Of a stretch of DNA of 64,000 bases, positions 46,610 to 57,241 are shown in pieces. The notes beneath the pieces are model-generated. The model was not told where the DNA came from and did not search any database. It saw only the letters and a program-made list of their open reading frames with translations. Origin of the DNA: Schistocerca nitens (Eukaryota; Arthropoda; Insecta; Orthoptera; Acrididae); assembly GCF_023898315.1 (NCBI RefSeq), contig NC_064618.1, positions 191,509,548 through 191,573,547 of the forward strand, read 5' to 3'. The first letter of the stretch is position 1, and the number at the start of each line of letters is the position of its first letter. A program made the position numbers and the translations under genes.

Positions 46610-47930
46610 ATAAGCGAAATACAGCAGGTAGGTAACCTACTACAACTGCCGGTACTGACACGGATATTAGTGACTTATTCCTCTGCACTAGTAACATATT
46701 TTAACTTAAGGTTTAGTTTAGTACTGAAACAATATACACTTGCACAGGAAACGGTGCCAGAAAATAAGTGTTTGGACGTTGTGTGGGCATAAATGATTAA
46801 CAAGTCTGAAACACATTTATTAACAAAGAATTCAGTAAACCAGATAGCATGAGTGAAAGGAAAATGATCAGCACTCAATCTGCAAATATGCATTAATTTA
46901 CTATATGGTGTAACATGTGCCAAACAGCCTGCCAGACAAAATAATTTTATGGTTTAAAATAAGCAGGAGGCCAGAAAACAACATACAATCGTATCAGTAG
47001 CACCAGTAGTAACCCTGCAATTGGAAGGAATTGCAAAATAAAATAAAATCAGATATGAAGTTTCTAGCTCAGCATACCAGTTAAGGCGACAAACAACAGC
47101 CTCAAAATTCATACAGATAGAATCAATCAACGGAGGGAATACTACCTCAAACAACTGATAATAAAATAAGGTACACTCTTAGCATGTAATCCTTCCAGAA
47201 TCATCTGCTACTGAAGTGTATTTGCTACAGCAACACTAGGCCTTGCAGTGGCCCCACTGTTATGATAATAGAACAACTGCCACAGCTTAACCTGAAATAC
47301 AGCCAGAAAGAGATGTCTCCATATTGGCGCACAGCATATTTAACTTCTGCCTGTGTCTCGACAGCAGAACTCTCCATGGTGCCAGGACGGCAGACACGGT
47401 CCGATCACCCGGAACAGGAACCTATGCCTCTTGTTGGTAGGAAGTCGCTGCAGCTTTCGTCCAGACTCCACTGGGCTGCCTCCACTGATGTCCTCGCGGT
47501 TATTCTACTTTATCTACCCGAAGCACGCTTCGGATGCCTGCTTTCTGTGATCAGTTGCTTCCTTCAGTTTCCCATACCCATGACGACAGCGACCGCCCCA
47601 TTCTCCATAGACACGTGGATGCTAATAACTGGCTAACAGCAGCCAACGACCCACATCTTCCGAGGTGCCGCTGCTCGACGGGCAAGCTCCTGCACCAGGC
47701 ACTCCGAGACGTAAATAAAACCGGGCAGTGCGCTCTCCATGGCCCAGTACTGCAAACGAGGTCTTGTCATGTCGTTCCCTCCAGAGGCGCCTGACGCCGC
47801 CTCTGAATTATTGCAGCTCCATTGTCCCACACCACACTGCTCTCCGCTGCCTCTTACAGCCACTATTCGCCTCGCCGTGGCGTTACACTTACTATCTGGC
47901 ACGTTAGCACATGCTCTGTTGCAGTAGGAA
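46610..47930. other. No recognised gene; GC-rich patch at 47640-47900
   Basis: Frames of 60-124 codons exist on both strands between 47262 and 47927, but none has a recognisable domain. The GC-rich patch may belong to an unclassified repeat or promoter. Confidence 0.35.
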
Positions 47931-47942
47931 ATCTTTACCAGT

Positions 47943-48131
47943 TCAAATGGCTCTGAGCACTATGCGACTTAACTTCTGAGGTCAGCAGTTGCCTAGAACT
48001 TAGAACTACTTAAACCTAACTAACCTAAGGACATCACACACATCCATGCCCGAGGCAGGATTCGAACCTGCAACCTTAGCGGTCGCTCGGCTCCAAACTG
48101 TAGCGCCTAGAACCGCACGGCCACTCCGGCC
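47943..48131 (-). repeat. Main tRNA-derived SINE (S9)
   Basis: Minus-strand copy with a perfect 11-bp target duplication TCTTTACCAGT (47932-47942 and 48132-48142). Confidence 0.95.
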
Positions 48132-48334
48132 TCTTTACCAGTATTGGAACCAATAGAGGCAGGACTTTAGAAGTGTCATGAATCATAAAATTATAGGAAA
48201 TGTCCACAGGCACATGGATTGGACAAAAAGAAACATCGCAAGAAAAACGCGTGTTTCAACATAAATACAGATTTAAAATAATTCTCATAATTGTTTAGCT
48301 GAGAGACTTTTTTTTCACATTAAATGATATGTTT

Positions 48335-48488
48335 CGATCACCTGAGATCTTCTTCACGTATATGCAACTGCGTCAGCAACCCGTCTTGTCTATTCAGAAC
48401 CTCATATCATACCACTATTACATGAAGTTCTGAGTAGACAAGATGAGTTGCTCACACAACTACTTAGATCTGAAGATGATCCACTGAG
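48335..48488. repeat. Imperfect inverted repeat (foldback)
   Basis: Arms 48335-48407 and 48421-48488 pair imperfectly: for example GTCTTGTCTATTCAGAACCT near 48383-48402 mirrors AGTTCTGAGTAGACAAGATG near 48425-48444. It could be a small MITE. Confidence 0.75.
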
Positions 48489-48702
48489 CAACTGAGATTC
48501 AACAATGAACGGGAATTATTTTATATACCAATACACTCATCTCGAGACGAATATGTCGGATATAGTGATAAATGTAGATGCTTGCAAAGCCTGCAGGTTG
48601 TACTGTAGTACATGAACACGAAAGGCCTCTATACAATGTCGTCAAAACACAAAAGTGTCAGTCCTGGTCTGAACGGTGTTCTGATGTAGTTGTGAGTGCA
48701 TC

Positions 48703-49890
48703 ATGTCCGATCTAACTGATTTCGAAAGCGAAAAAATTGTTGGTACTTCCAAAACCAAGAGAGCCCAAGCGCTTGGTGTTTCGAGAGGGACCGCAGCGAA
48801 GATCTGTTACGGATGCAGGGAAAGCGGGCGGGGAAACATCAACCGCTAAGTCACAATGCGGACGAAAGAATGTGTGTGAGTGATGGTGATGGACGGTAAT
48901 CGAGAACGATTGTGACGAGAAATAAGAAGATGACAGGTGTAAAAGTCAGTGCATAACTGAATTTCACACTCGTGAGCTCTGTCAGCAACAAAACAACACG
49001 GCAATAACTCCTAAAGCAGGGAACTGCAGGGCGACCTTGAATTCCAGAACCACTCATCAGTGGTAAGCTCTTAACGGAAAAACATGGTGCCAAACCCATA
49101 AAACATGGACAGTTGGCAGTTGGAGAAACAAGTTGGTCGGATAAGTTTTGTTTCACAGTTTTTTCAACTTCTGGCGCAGTTTATATGCTAGAGTGAAACA
49201 AAGCGAGAATTCGGTGGCGATTGGGGAGCCGTATCGTGATGTTCCATTGGTCCCATGCTTACGCTGTGAGTTCGCATTATCTCCAAGGACAATGACAGTT
49301 TTAGCTGATCAGATCCATCTCATGACATAATGGTAGATCCCTAATGGTGATGCTGTTTTTCAAGATGGTAGGGCACCCGTTGGCACAGCCCATACTATCC
49401 AGGAATCGTTATGTGAGAACAAGGATGCATTATCGCAACTCCTTTGCTGAGTGCAGTCAGCATACCTGCATATCATTTACCAAAAAAAATGGTCCAAATG
49501 GCTCTGAGCACTATGGGACTCAACATCTTAGGTCATAAGTCCCCTAGAACTTAGAACTACTTAAACCTAACTAACCTAAGGACATCACATACACCCACGC
49601 CCGAGGCAAGATTCGAACCTGCGACCGTAGCAGTCCCGCGGTTCCGGACTGCAGCGCCAGAACCGCACGGCCACCGCGACCGGCATATCATTTACCCATG
49701 ATGGACTAGTTTGGAGAGAACGGTTATTAATCGATATCCACCTCCATCATCGTTACCTGAATTTTCCATTATTTTGCATGAAGTATTGTATACGATTTCC
49801 TTAAAAACCTTACAGAATTGCTATTAATCCATTTCAAGGTGACTGGTAGCTGTTTTGAATGCCAGCGGGTTTCCTACACCGTATCGGACA
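48703..49890 (+). mobile_element. Tc1-like relic of another family
   Basis: ATG at 48703 begins MSDLTDFESEKIVGTSKTKR, followed by ALGVSRGTAAKI, a Tc1 helix-turn-helix signature. Broken frames continue with a region like the second catalytic block near 49350-49400 (VFQDGRAPVGTAHTIQES) and LVWRERLLIDIHLHH near 49707-49755, after SINE S10 at 49482-49683. The ending near 49860-49885 fits the usual Tc1 C-terminus. Terminal repeats were not identified. Confidence 0.7.
49482..49683 (-). repeat. Main tRNA-derived SINE (S10) inside a Tc1 relic
   Basis: Minus-strand copy with a perfect 13-bp target duplication CATATCATTTACC (49469-49481 and 49684-49696). The sense 3' tail is T-rich (A8 on the plus strand). 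Confidence 0.96.
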
Positions 49891-49910
49891 AGATAATGCG
49901 ATTTTGGTTC

Positions 49911-50109
49911 GCCGGTCGTTGTGGCCGAGCGGTTCTAGGCGCTTCAGTCTAGAACCGCGCGACCGCTCCGGTCGCCGGTTCGAATCCTGCCTCGGGCATG
50001 GATGTGTGTGATGTCCTTGGGTTAGTTAGGTTTAAGTAGTTCTAAGTTCTAGGGGACTCATTACCTCAGATGTTGTCCCATAGTGCTCAGAGCCATTTGA
50101 ACTGTTTTT
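49911..50109 (+). repeat. Main tRNA-derived SINE (S11), plus member of an inverted pair
   Basis: Plus-strand copy; the 11-bp GATTTTGGTTC lies at 49900-49910 and 50110-50120. Its tail faces that of S12 across one target copy. Confidence 0.94.
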
Positions 50110-50120
50110 GATTTTGGTTC

Positions 50121-50314
50121 AAAAATGGCTCTGAGCACTATGGCACTTAACTGCTGAGGTCATCAGTCCCCTAGAACTTAGAACTACTTAAACCTGGCTA
50201 ACCTAAGGACATCACACACATTCATGCCCGAGGCAGGATTCGAACCTGCGACCGGAGCGGTCGCGCGGTTCCAGACTGAAGCGCCTAGAACCGCTCGGCC
50301 ACCACGGCCGGCGC
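50121..50314 (-). repeat. Main tRNA-derived SINE (S12), minus member of an inverted pair
   Basis: Minus-strand copy bounded by GATTTTGGT on the left (50110-50118) and again on the right (50315-50323). Together with S11 it forms a ~400-bp inverted repeat. Confidence 0.94.
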
Positions 50315-50324
50315 GATTTTGGTG

Positions 50325-52330
50325 TTTCTGTTGTAAATGCCCAAGTCTATGGCATCTTTTCTAATTTACCTTCTGCCAATTCCCATCTCCTCACGTACGC
50401 GTAACGGTCATCGCTGCCTGCTGTCAGCGTTTAGCTCAGCTTAATTCTCAGGCAGGCAACACTATAGAAAAATTGTTTGTGCTTGGTGCTACCCACCAAC
50501 GACCGAAGAAATGATAAGTTATCTAATTACCCATCGTAAATCGCGGTCTCATACGAGTAAAATCTGCAAGCGAACTGGTATAATATCATAAGTATGGAAT
50601 CAAAACATTTGCTACTTACACCATATTTTTGTACAACCCTTATAGTAAAGATAATAAGAAACACGTCGTAAATCGCGATCTCATACCGAATGAAATCTGC
50701 AAGCGAGCTTCTATAATATTACATTGTTGGAGGCAAAATACTCCCGGCTTACACCTCATTTTTGTCCAACCATTATTGTAACGGTGATAAGGGACGTGAT
50801 AAAAGAGAGGAAGTGATCCATTGTCAACTTGTTCATCTAGAAAAGCTCTTGAGAGTGAGTGTGCGCCGATACGAAATTTCCTGGCATCATTTAGAAAAGC
50901 ACTTAATGAGTGTGTGAACTAAATGATTGCTTTTCAGGGACCTAAAGTGTCACATTTCCTTGAAGCGTGGAAAACTGTGTAGAGGTCTTTGCTTTAACAA
51001 TGATGTTTTCACGTATTGTGGTGATTAGTGACTGCAGCTCCAAAATTGTCATTCATGAAAGCCATGAAAAGAAAAAGCCATTCACAAATATAAGTAAGAG
51101 ATACAGCCCCCTACCTTTTTTGCTTCAGTGCGGAGCTATAACCTCCACCATGGAAATCAACACGGACTCCGGAAACAATATTATACGAAATTAAACTTCC
51201 GCTTTCCACACACGATGTCCTTAGCAGAGGAAATCCTACTGTTTGCCGAGCGCGAAGGCGTGCCTGTCCCCGGCACTGATCCGCCTGTCAGATTAGTGTC
51301 GAGGCCCGGTGTGCCGGCCAGACTATGGATGGTTTTTAAGGCGGTTTTAAATCTACACCGGCGAATGCGGGCTGGTTCCGCTTATTCCGCCTCCGTTACA
51401 CTATGTCTGCGATTGCTCCGCAAACACTGTCTCCACGTACGCGTACATTCATAATTACTCTACCATGCAAACATTTGGGATGGCACTGGTCTACTATGAG
51501 ACGTTCCCGGGTGGTGTCCTGGGTGGTGGTATTGCCGGGGGGGGGGGGGGGGGGCGCTGGCGGCCGAACCGCACAATAACCATGGGTTCGGTGTGGGGTG
51601 GCGGTGGGGTGGGTGGAAAAAGTGTTGCCTGTTGTGGGGTTGTGAACCATTGAGGTCTACGGCGGGACAAAGCCTCTTCGTCGTTTCTAGGTTCCCGGTA
51701 TAATACACACAATACACAATACACCAATAAACAATTAAGGAATATAGTGATTCTGAAACAAAACACGTTATTGACTAATTCGAACTGATCAATTTACAGG
51801 CCAAACAAATAAAAATTGACTCCACTCCATATCATCAACAGAATATTTGCCACTTATTCTCCAGAAGCTGAAGAAATTCATTTTGATGATGGTAGTGATA
51901 ACAAGAAATACCTCACAATTACGACAAAAAAGAAAACAGAGGGGGTTATTATCTTCAAATGAAATCTGAACCCAAAATCTTGGAGCTCATGGCAAAATTT
52001 TATTGCTAATCATGGAAATTAAGAAAAATACGCAATTTACAACACAGAATCAAAAACTCATTCAAAGTGTTTCCAAAAGAAGGAGCTTTTGTGTGTCAAT
52101 AGGAGCATTTTTTTTTTTTTTGGTCAAAACCAGTTTTCATTACGTAATGTTCGTCGAGGACTGGACCATTATGAACATTATGAACTGACATTACTCTGAA
52201 GCTCCTTTTGAAAAATATGAAATAAAAGACTAAAAATATATCTTTCTCCAGTTTCCTTTCTATTTCTGCTACAATGACAAAAAACTGAGATTCAGCAATG
52301 TCAAAGAACAAAAATTCAAGCCATAAAGCA
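50325..52330. other. No host gene recognised; likely old repeats
   Basis: A GC-richer part at 51200-51670 contains a plus-strand frame from ATG 51215 (MSLAEEILLFAEREGVPVPG...), an 18-G tract (51537-51554) and G/T-rich flanks. I have a memory of similar sequence as an orthopteran repeat, but cannot name it. Segments near 50505-50600 and 50650-50760 are related to each other (ATCGCGGTCTCATACGAGTA / ATCGCGATCTCATACCGAAT), an old tandem-like pair. Confidence 0.4.
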
Positions 52331-52426
52331 TTTACCTGAGGGTCTCTTAGATAAAGATCTACATCTACATCTACATCCATACTCCGCAAGCCACCTGACG
52401 GTGTGTGGCGGAGGGTACCCTGAGTA

Positions 52427-53819
52427 CCTCTATCGGTTCTCCCTTCTATTCCAGTCTTGTATTGTTCGTGGAAAGAAGGATTGTCGGTATGCTTCTCTGT
52501 GGGCTCTATTCTCTCTGATTTTAGCTCTAATCTCTCTGATTTTATCCTCATGGTCTCTTCGCGAGATATATGTAGGAGGGAGCAATATACTGCTGGACTC
52601 TTCGGTGAAGGTACGTTCTCGAAACTTTAACAAAAGCCCGTTCCGAGCTACTGAGCGTCTCTCCTCCAGAGTCTTCCACTGGAGTTTATCTATCATCTCC
52701 GTAACGCTTTCGCGATTACTAAATGATCATGTAACGAAGCGCGCTGCTCTCCATTGGATCTTCTCTATATCTTCTATCAACCCTATCTGTTACGGATCCC
52801 ACACCGCTGAGCAGTATTCAAGCAGTGGGCGAACAAGCGTACTGTAACCTACTTCCTTTGTTTTCGGATTGCATTTCCTTAGGATTCTTCCAACGAATCT
52901 CAGTCTGGCATCCGCTTTACCGACGATCAACTTTATATGATCATTCCATTTTAAATCACTCCTAATGCGTACTCCCAGATTTATGGAATTAACTGCTTCC
53001 AGTTGCTGACCTGCTATTTTGTAGCTAAATGATAAGGGATCTTTCTTTCTATGTATTCGCAGCACATTAGACTTGTCTGCATTGAGATTCAATTGCCATT
53101 CCCTACAGCATGCGTCAAGTCGCTGCTGATCCTCCTGCATTTCAGTACAATTTTCCATTGTTACAACCTCTCGATACATCACAGCATCATCTGCAAAAAG
53201 CCTCAGTGAACTTCCGATGTCATCCACCAGGTCATTTATGTATATTGTGAACAGCAACGGTCCCATGACACTCCCCTGTGGCACACCTGAAATCACTCTT
53301 ACTTCGGAAGACTTCTCTCCATTGAGAATGACATGCTGCGTTCTGTTATCTAGGAACTCTTCAATCCAATCACACAATTGGTCTGATAGTCCATATGCTC
53401 TTACTTTGTTCAATAAACGACTGTGGGGAACTGTATCGAACGCCTTGCGGAAGTCAAGAAACACGGCATCTACCAGGGAACCCGTGTCTTTGGCGCTCTG
53501 AGTCTCGTGGACGAATAGCGCGAGCTGGGTTTCACACGACCGTCTTTTTCGAAACCCATGCTGATTCCTACAGAGTAGATTTCTAGTCTCCAGAAAAGTC
53601 ATTATACTCGAACATAATACGTGTTCCAAAATTCTACAACTGATCGACGTTAGAGATATAGGTCTATAGTTCTGCACATCTGTTCGACGTCCCTTCTTGA
53701 AAACGGGGATGACCTGTGCCCTTTTCCAATCCTTTGGAACGCTACGCTCTTCTAGAGACCAACGGTACACCGCTGCAAGAAGGGGGGCAAGTTCCTTCGC
53801 GTACTCTGTGTAAAATAGA
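52427..53819 (-). pseudogene. CR1-like reverse transcriptase, one nonsense codon
   Basis: The minus-strand frame is open from the SINE junction (TEYAKELAPLLAAVYRWSL) through FKKGRRTDVQNYRPISL, FLDFRKAFDTVPH (motif A), GVPQGSVMGPLLFTIYIND (motif B) and LFADDAVMYREV (motif C) to LLEYCSAVWDP, where TAA at 52790-52792 replaces an expected sense codon. The same frame resumes (MIDKLQWKTLEERRSVARNG, 52696) and closes at 52430. It would copy LINE RNA at a nicked target. Of the three CR1-like copies here it is the least damaged, so probably the youngest. Confidence 0.92.
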
Positions 53820-54018
53820 GCCGGCCGAAGTGGCCGTGCGGTTAAACGCGCTGCAGTCTGGAACCGCAAGACCGCTACGGTCGCAGGTTCGAATCCTGCC
53901 TCGGGCATGGATGTTTGTGATGTCCTTAGGTTAGTTAGGTTTAACTAGTTCTAAGTTCTAGGGGACTAATGACCTCAGCAGTTGAGTCCCATAGTGCTCA
54001 GAGCCATTTGAACCATTT
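53820..54018 (+). repeat. Main tRNA-derived SINE (S13) inside CR1-like LINE
   Basis: Plus-strand copy, 11-bp target duplication TGTAAAATAGA (53809-53819 and 54019-54029). It has the GGTTAAA A-box variant and differs from S2 at one base in the region that I compared, so it is young. Confidence 0.96.
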
Positions 54019-54184
54019 TGTAAAATAGAACTGGTATCCCATCAGGTCCAGCGGCCTTTCCTCTTTTGAGCGATTTTAATTGTTTCTCTTTCCCTCTGTC
54101 GTCTATTTCGATATCTACCATTTTGTCATCTGTGCGACAATCTAGAGAAGGAACTACAGTGCAGTTTTTCGGAAAGGTATATGA

Positions 54185-54950
54185 CTAAGACAGGTCGTTC
54201 TGACGTTGGGCATGGTAAATGAGGTAAGACATCAGGAAAAACGAGACACGTTCATAGGTTTAGTCGTACTAGGTAAAGCAAGCAAAGCAAATTAGTGCAA
54301 GATATTCGAAAATGGGCAAATAATAGTAGGAATAACTCACAGGGAAAGACAAAGAATATACAATATGTACAAGAACTAAAGGAGAGAAATGCTAATGGAA
54401 GACCAAGACCGAGGTGCTCGGATTAAAAAGGGTGAAGACAAAATGGTGTTACCTATGTAAGTCTGCAAGATTTCGTGGCGTTGTCACTGGGGTTATAACT
54501 TCTGTGTTGTTAGGCCGCGTCATAGGTTTCGACGCCTCTGCTGGGATATACTGCTGGGATCCACTGTTCGGTGATCACTCTACAGTGGGAACCACAATAT
54601 CCTGAAGAATGTCTCAGCAGAAGGGACGAAACCTCATTTGCTTGAAGAATATGATGCTGCCAAACAACCCAAAAATGGTACCTGTCTAAATACAACGATC
54701 GATTTCATTTCATACTCCCGCCGACTGAAACTTTTGCTCCACTTTTCACGACGTCGTGGGTAAACTCTAATCATCCTTTCTTTATCCTCACTGCGTCTCA
54801 GCGTGAACAGCGAACAATTAAGGGTAATCGTGATACATTTCAGAAACTGCTTGGCCTCTCAAATGTTTCCGTTGCGTAAGCATTCCCGCATTTTATACAC
54901 GCATTGTACCAGTCCACTCGCTGAAATTTATATTTACGTAACTTGCAAAT
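54185..54950. other. No gene seen
   Basis: No supportable coding or RNA feature. Confidence 0.4.
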
Positions 54951-55071
54951 CTACACTGACGAAAAAAAATCACAACACCAACAACGAGTTGTGTGACAGA
55001 ATGGAAAGTTGGTAGGTGTGTTTCTACAGCTGAAAGATGACGTCTATTCCAGTTTCGCTTCAGTCGCATAA

Positions 55072-55072
<1 letters not shown>

Positions 55073-55124
<52 letters not shown>

Positions 55125-55306
55125 TTCAAATGGCTCTGAGCACTATGGGACGTAACAGCTATGATCATCAGTCCCCTAGAACTTAGAACTACTTAAACCT
55201 GGCTAACCTAAGGACATCACACATATCCATTCCCGAGGCAGGATTCGAACCTGCGACCGCAGCGGTCGCGCGGTTCCAGGCTGAAGCGCCTAGAACCGCT
55301 CGGCCA
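55073..55306 (-). repeat. Main tRNA-derived SINE (S14) with 50-base homopolymer tail
   Basis: Minus-strand copy whose sense 3' end is a run of fifty T (A50 on the plus strand, 55073-55122). The extreme 5' end of the head (the GGCCGGC start) is absent. No reliable target duplication; an ATAAC lies on both sides. Confidence 0.93.
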
Positions 55307-55703
55307 GGATAACGATAACCCACGAGAGCTGTTGTAATCAACATGCTCTATAAAGTGTCGACATGTGGCCTTGGCCTACACGCTTACCAGATCTGTCTCC
55401 AATCGAGCAGGTAGGAACATCATCGGTTGACAACTGCAGGTCATCCACAACATTAACTGTCCCTGTATTGACTGACCAATTGTAACAGGCATTGAACTCC
55501 ATCCCACAAACACACACCGGGCACTTGTACAACACAATGCGTTCACGTTTACATGCTTGCATCGACATTACGCCGGTTATTAATAATGTCCTATCATTTC
55601 ACATCTGCGGTGGCTTATCTTGCGCTTACATTAATCTGTAATCTTGCAACGTTAATCTGTTAAATATGTTGGTTAGAGAAATGTAATTCTGAAATTTCAT
55701 TAC

Positions 55704-56040
55704 AACTAATCTAAACTCAGTCCGAGAAGGCCATTAAGGTCCAACGGTACCGACCGGCCGTCGTGTCATCCTCAGACCACAGGCGTCACTGGCTGCGGAT
55801 GTAGAGGGGCATGCAGTCAGCACACCGCTCTCTCCGCCGTATGTCAGTTTACGAGACCGGAGACGCTACTTCTCAATCAAGTAGCTCCTCAGTTAGCCTC
55901 ACAAGGGTTTAGTGCACCCCACTTGCCAACAGCGCTCGGCAGACCGGATGGTTACCATCCAAGTGATAGCCCAGTCCGACAACGCTTAACTTCGCTGATC
56001 TGAGTGGAACCGGTGTTACCGCTGCGGCCAGGCCGTTGGC
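55704..56040 (-). repeat. 5S-rRNA-derived SINE (SINE3 type)
   Basis: On the minus strand the first ~115 bases match 5S rRNA: GCCAACGGCCTGGCC, ACACCGGTTCCACTC, GATCAGCGAAGTTAAGCG (box A region) and CACTTGGATGGTAACC (box C region), the internal RNA polymerase III promoter. A non-5S body of about 220 bases follows, ending near 55704. A perfect 13-bp target duplication, GAAATTTCATTAC, lies at 55691-55703 and 56041-56053. The 5S part is too diverged to be a real 5S gene. It needs a LINE enzyme in trans. Confidence 0.93.
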
Positions 56041-56316
56041 GAAATTTCATTACCCTATATTAATTACTTTTCCGAGTCGCAATTTTTCTTTCGTCAGCGT
56101 ATTTCGCCCGTTCCCTTAGTGTGTAACCACACACTGTAAACGTCATGTAAACAAGGTGGCATTCATGGGGCAGCAGACAATTCACGTGGATAATGGTCAC
56201 CGAGCGAATTGAAGAGGAACACATAGGAGGGTGCCCAGGTAACAAGCAGAATTCTCTGGAACACGTTAACCTCTGACTCAGTTCTGTTTCCCAGAAGGTT
56301 TACTCCCCCACGTCTT

Positions 56317-56329
56317 AGATCTCTCTCTC

Positions 56330-56378
<49 letters not shown>
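56317..56378. repeat. Compound (CT)n(CA)n microsatellite
   Basis: CT units followed by about twenty-two CA units. Confidence 0.95.
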
Positions 56379-56379
<1 letters not shown>

Positions 56380-56499
56380 TCAACAAAAAAACACAATAAT
56401 GGTGACTTAGGGGAACCAGGTTGCGACCGCTGTTCTTTTTGTCGACACGCCAGCAGTTGGCAGCCTGCCCCACTCAGCACTGCACGCCTGGGCTTCAGC

Positions 56500-56830
56500 A
56501 AACGGCGCGCTGTGACAGGTGAGGGGGTGGGGTGTGAGGGTGCGCCCGTGTTTTGCAGCCCGGCCGGCGCCGCGGCAGATCAAAGCGCGAAACACGAGTG
56601 CTCTCACCGTGCGCCCCGCCACGCCACCGCACGCCGCACTAGAGCCAGCCGCTAAACCGGTGCACCGCGAGGGCTTTCGACAGGCGCGGCGGAGCTGCTC
56701 AAAAACCTGAGGCGGGGCACACCTATGCCTCAGCTGCAGCTGACGGCTGACGTGCTTCAGACCAGTTCGCGGCTGACGCCGCGTCGCCTAAAGCGAGTCC
56801 CGTGTCACTGCGGATTTGCGCTGTCCAAAT
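56500..56830. promoter_or_regulatory. Second CpG-dense GC-rich block
   Basis: Many CG dinucleotides (CCGGCCGGCGCCGCGGC near 56560) in contrast to neighbours. Open frames on both strands are short and Arg/Ala/Pro-rich. It could be a promoter or first exon of a gene, or part of a GC-rich repeat. No exon was recognised. Confidence 0.3.
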
Positions 56831-56834
56831 GCGG

Positions 56835-57240
56835 CTTGTTGGTGTTGCGGGTAGATCACGTTGCGTCCACTAATTACGTGAGGGGCTTTCCTTAAAAATT
56901 AGGACCCTTTTCCCTCTGTGAGATTTGGTGAGACGTAGCTGGGACGCCCTTCCACCCTTACCCTGTGGTGAGAGAAATGAAAATTCTTTGTTTGTTTTGC
57001 AGATGGGTCAAAATATTCTAATAAAACCATATTTTACGTTTAAAGTGCATTAAACAGTGTTTTTAACTGGTGATTAAAACACTATTTTAAATATGGCATC
57101 CCTGAGTAGTATTCGGACAGACAGACGGACGAAAAGGCTCCAAGGGAATAGCATTAAATTCTCTGACAGATACATAAAACAAATGACCTTTAATTAACAC
57201 ATGAGACAAAAGTCACGGACAGCGATATGCACGTATACAG
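56835..57240. other. No gene seen
   Basis: No supportable coding or RNA feature. Confidence 0.4.
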
Positions 57241-57241
57241 A

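Larger units (their letters stand above)
52345..54180 (-). mobile_element. 5'-truncated CR1-like LINE, copy 2, RT nearly open
   Basis: Minus-strand element ending at the 3' side in (GTAGAT)n units (52360-52380). It retains the RT and C-terminal region but lacks the endonuclease. A main-family SINE sits at 53820-54018. The flanking CR1 sequence on the two sides of the SINE continues in register (GKAAGPDGIPVLFY then TEYAKELAPLL). Confidence 0.92.
54954..56099 (+). mobile_element. Internally deleted Tc1/mariner element carrying two SINEs
   Basis: TA at 54952-54953 and 56100-56101 flanks inverted ends CACTGACGAAAAAAAATCAC (left) and CGCTGACGAAAGAAAAATTG (right, other strand). Inside, a C-terminal transposase remnant lies at 55355-55590: an LPDLSPIEQV-like reading at 55385-55410 and YNTMRSRLHACID near 55525-55570, the usual last block before the stop. 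The N-terminal two thirds are missing. Main SINE S14 and a 5S-derived SINE are nested within it. Confidence 0.85.

Noticed and set aside
50000-50314. CRISPR-like array from the many near-identical ~195-bp repeats
   Set aside because: Repeats are long, in both orientations, spaced irregularly by kilobases and flanked by unique target duplications, as for SINEs in a eukaryote.
51215-51454. A small host gene from ATG 51215
   Set aside because: The frame lies in a GC-richer block with a poly-G tract that I associate from memory with an orthopteran repeat, and there is no domain or splice support.
55925-56040. A 5S rRNA gene
   Set aside because: The similarity stops after the head, changes occur in conserved positions, and the unit with its body is framed by a 13-bp target duplication. 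It is a SINE.
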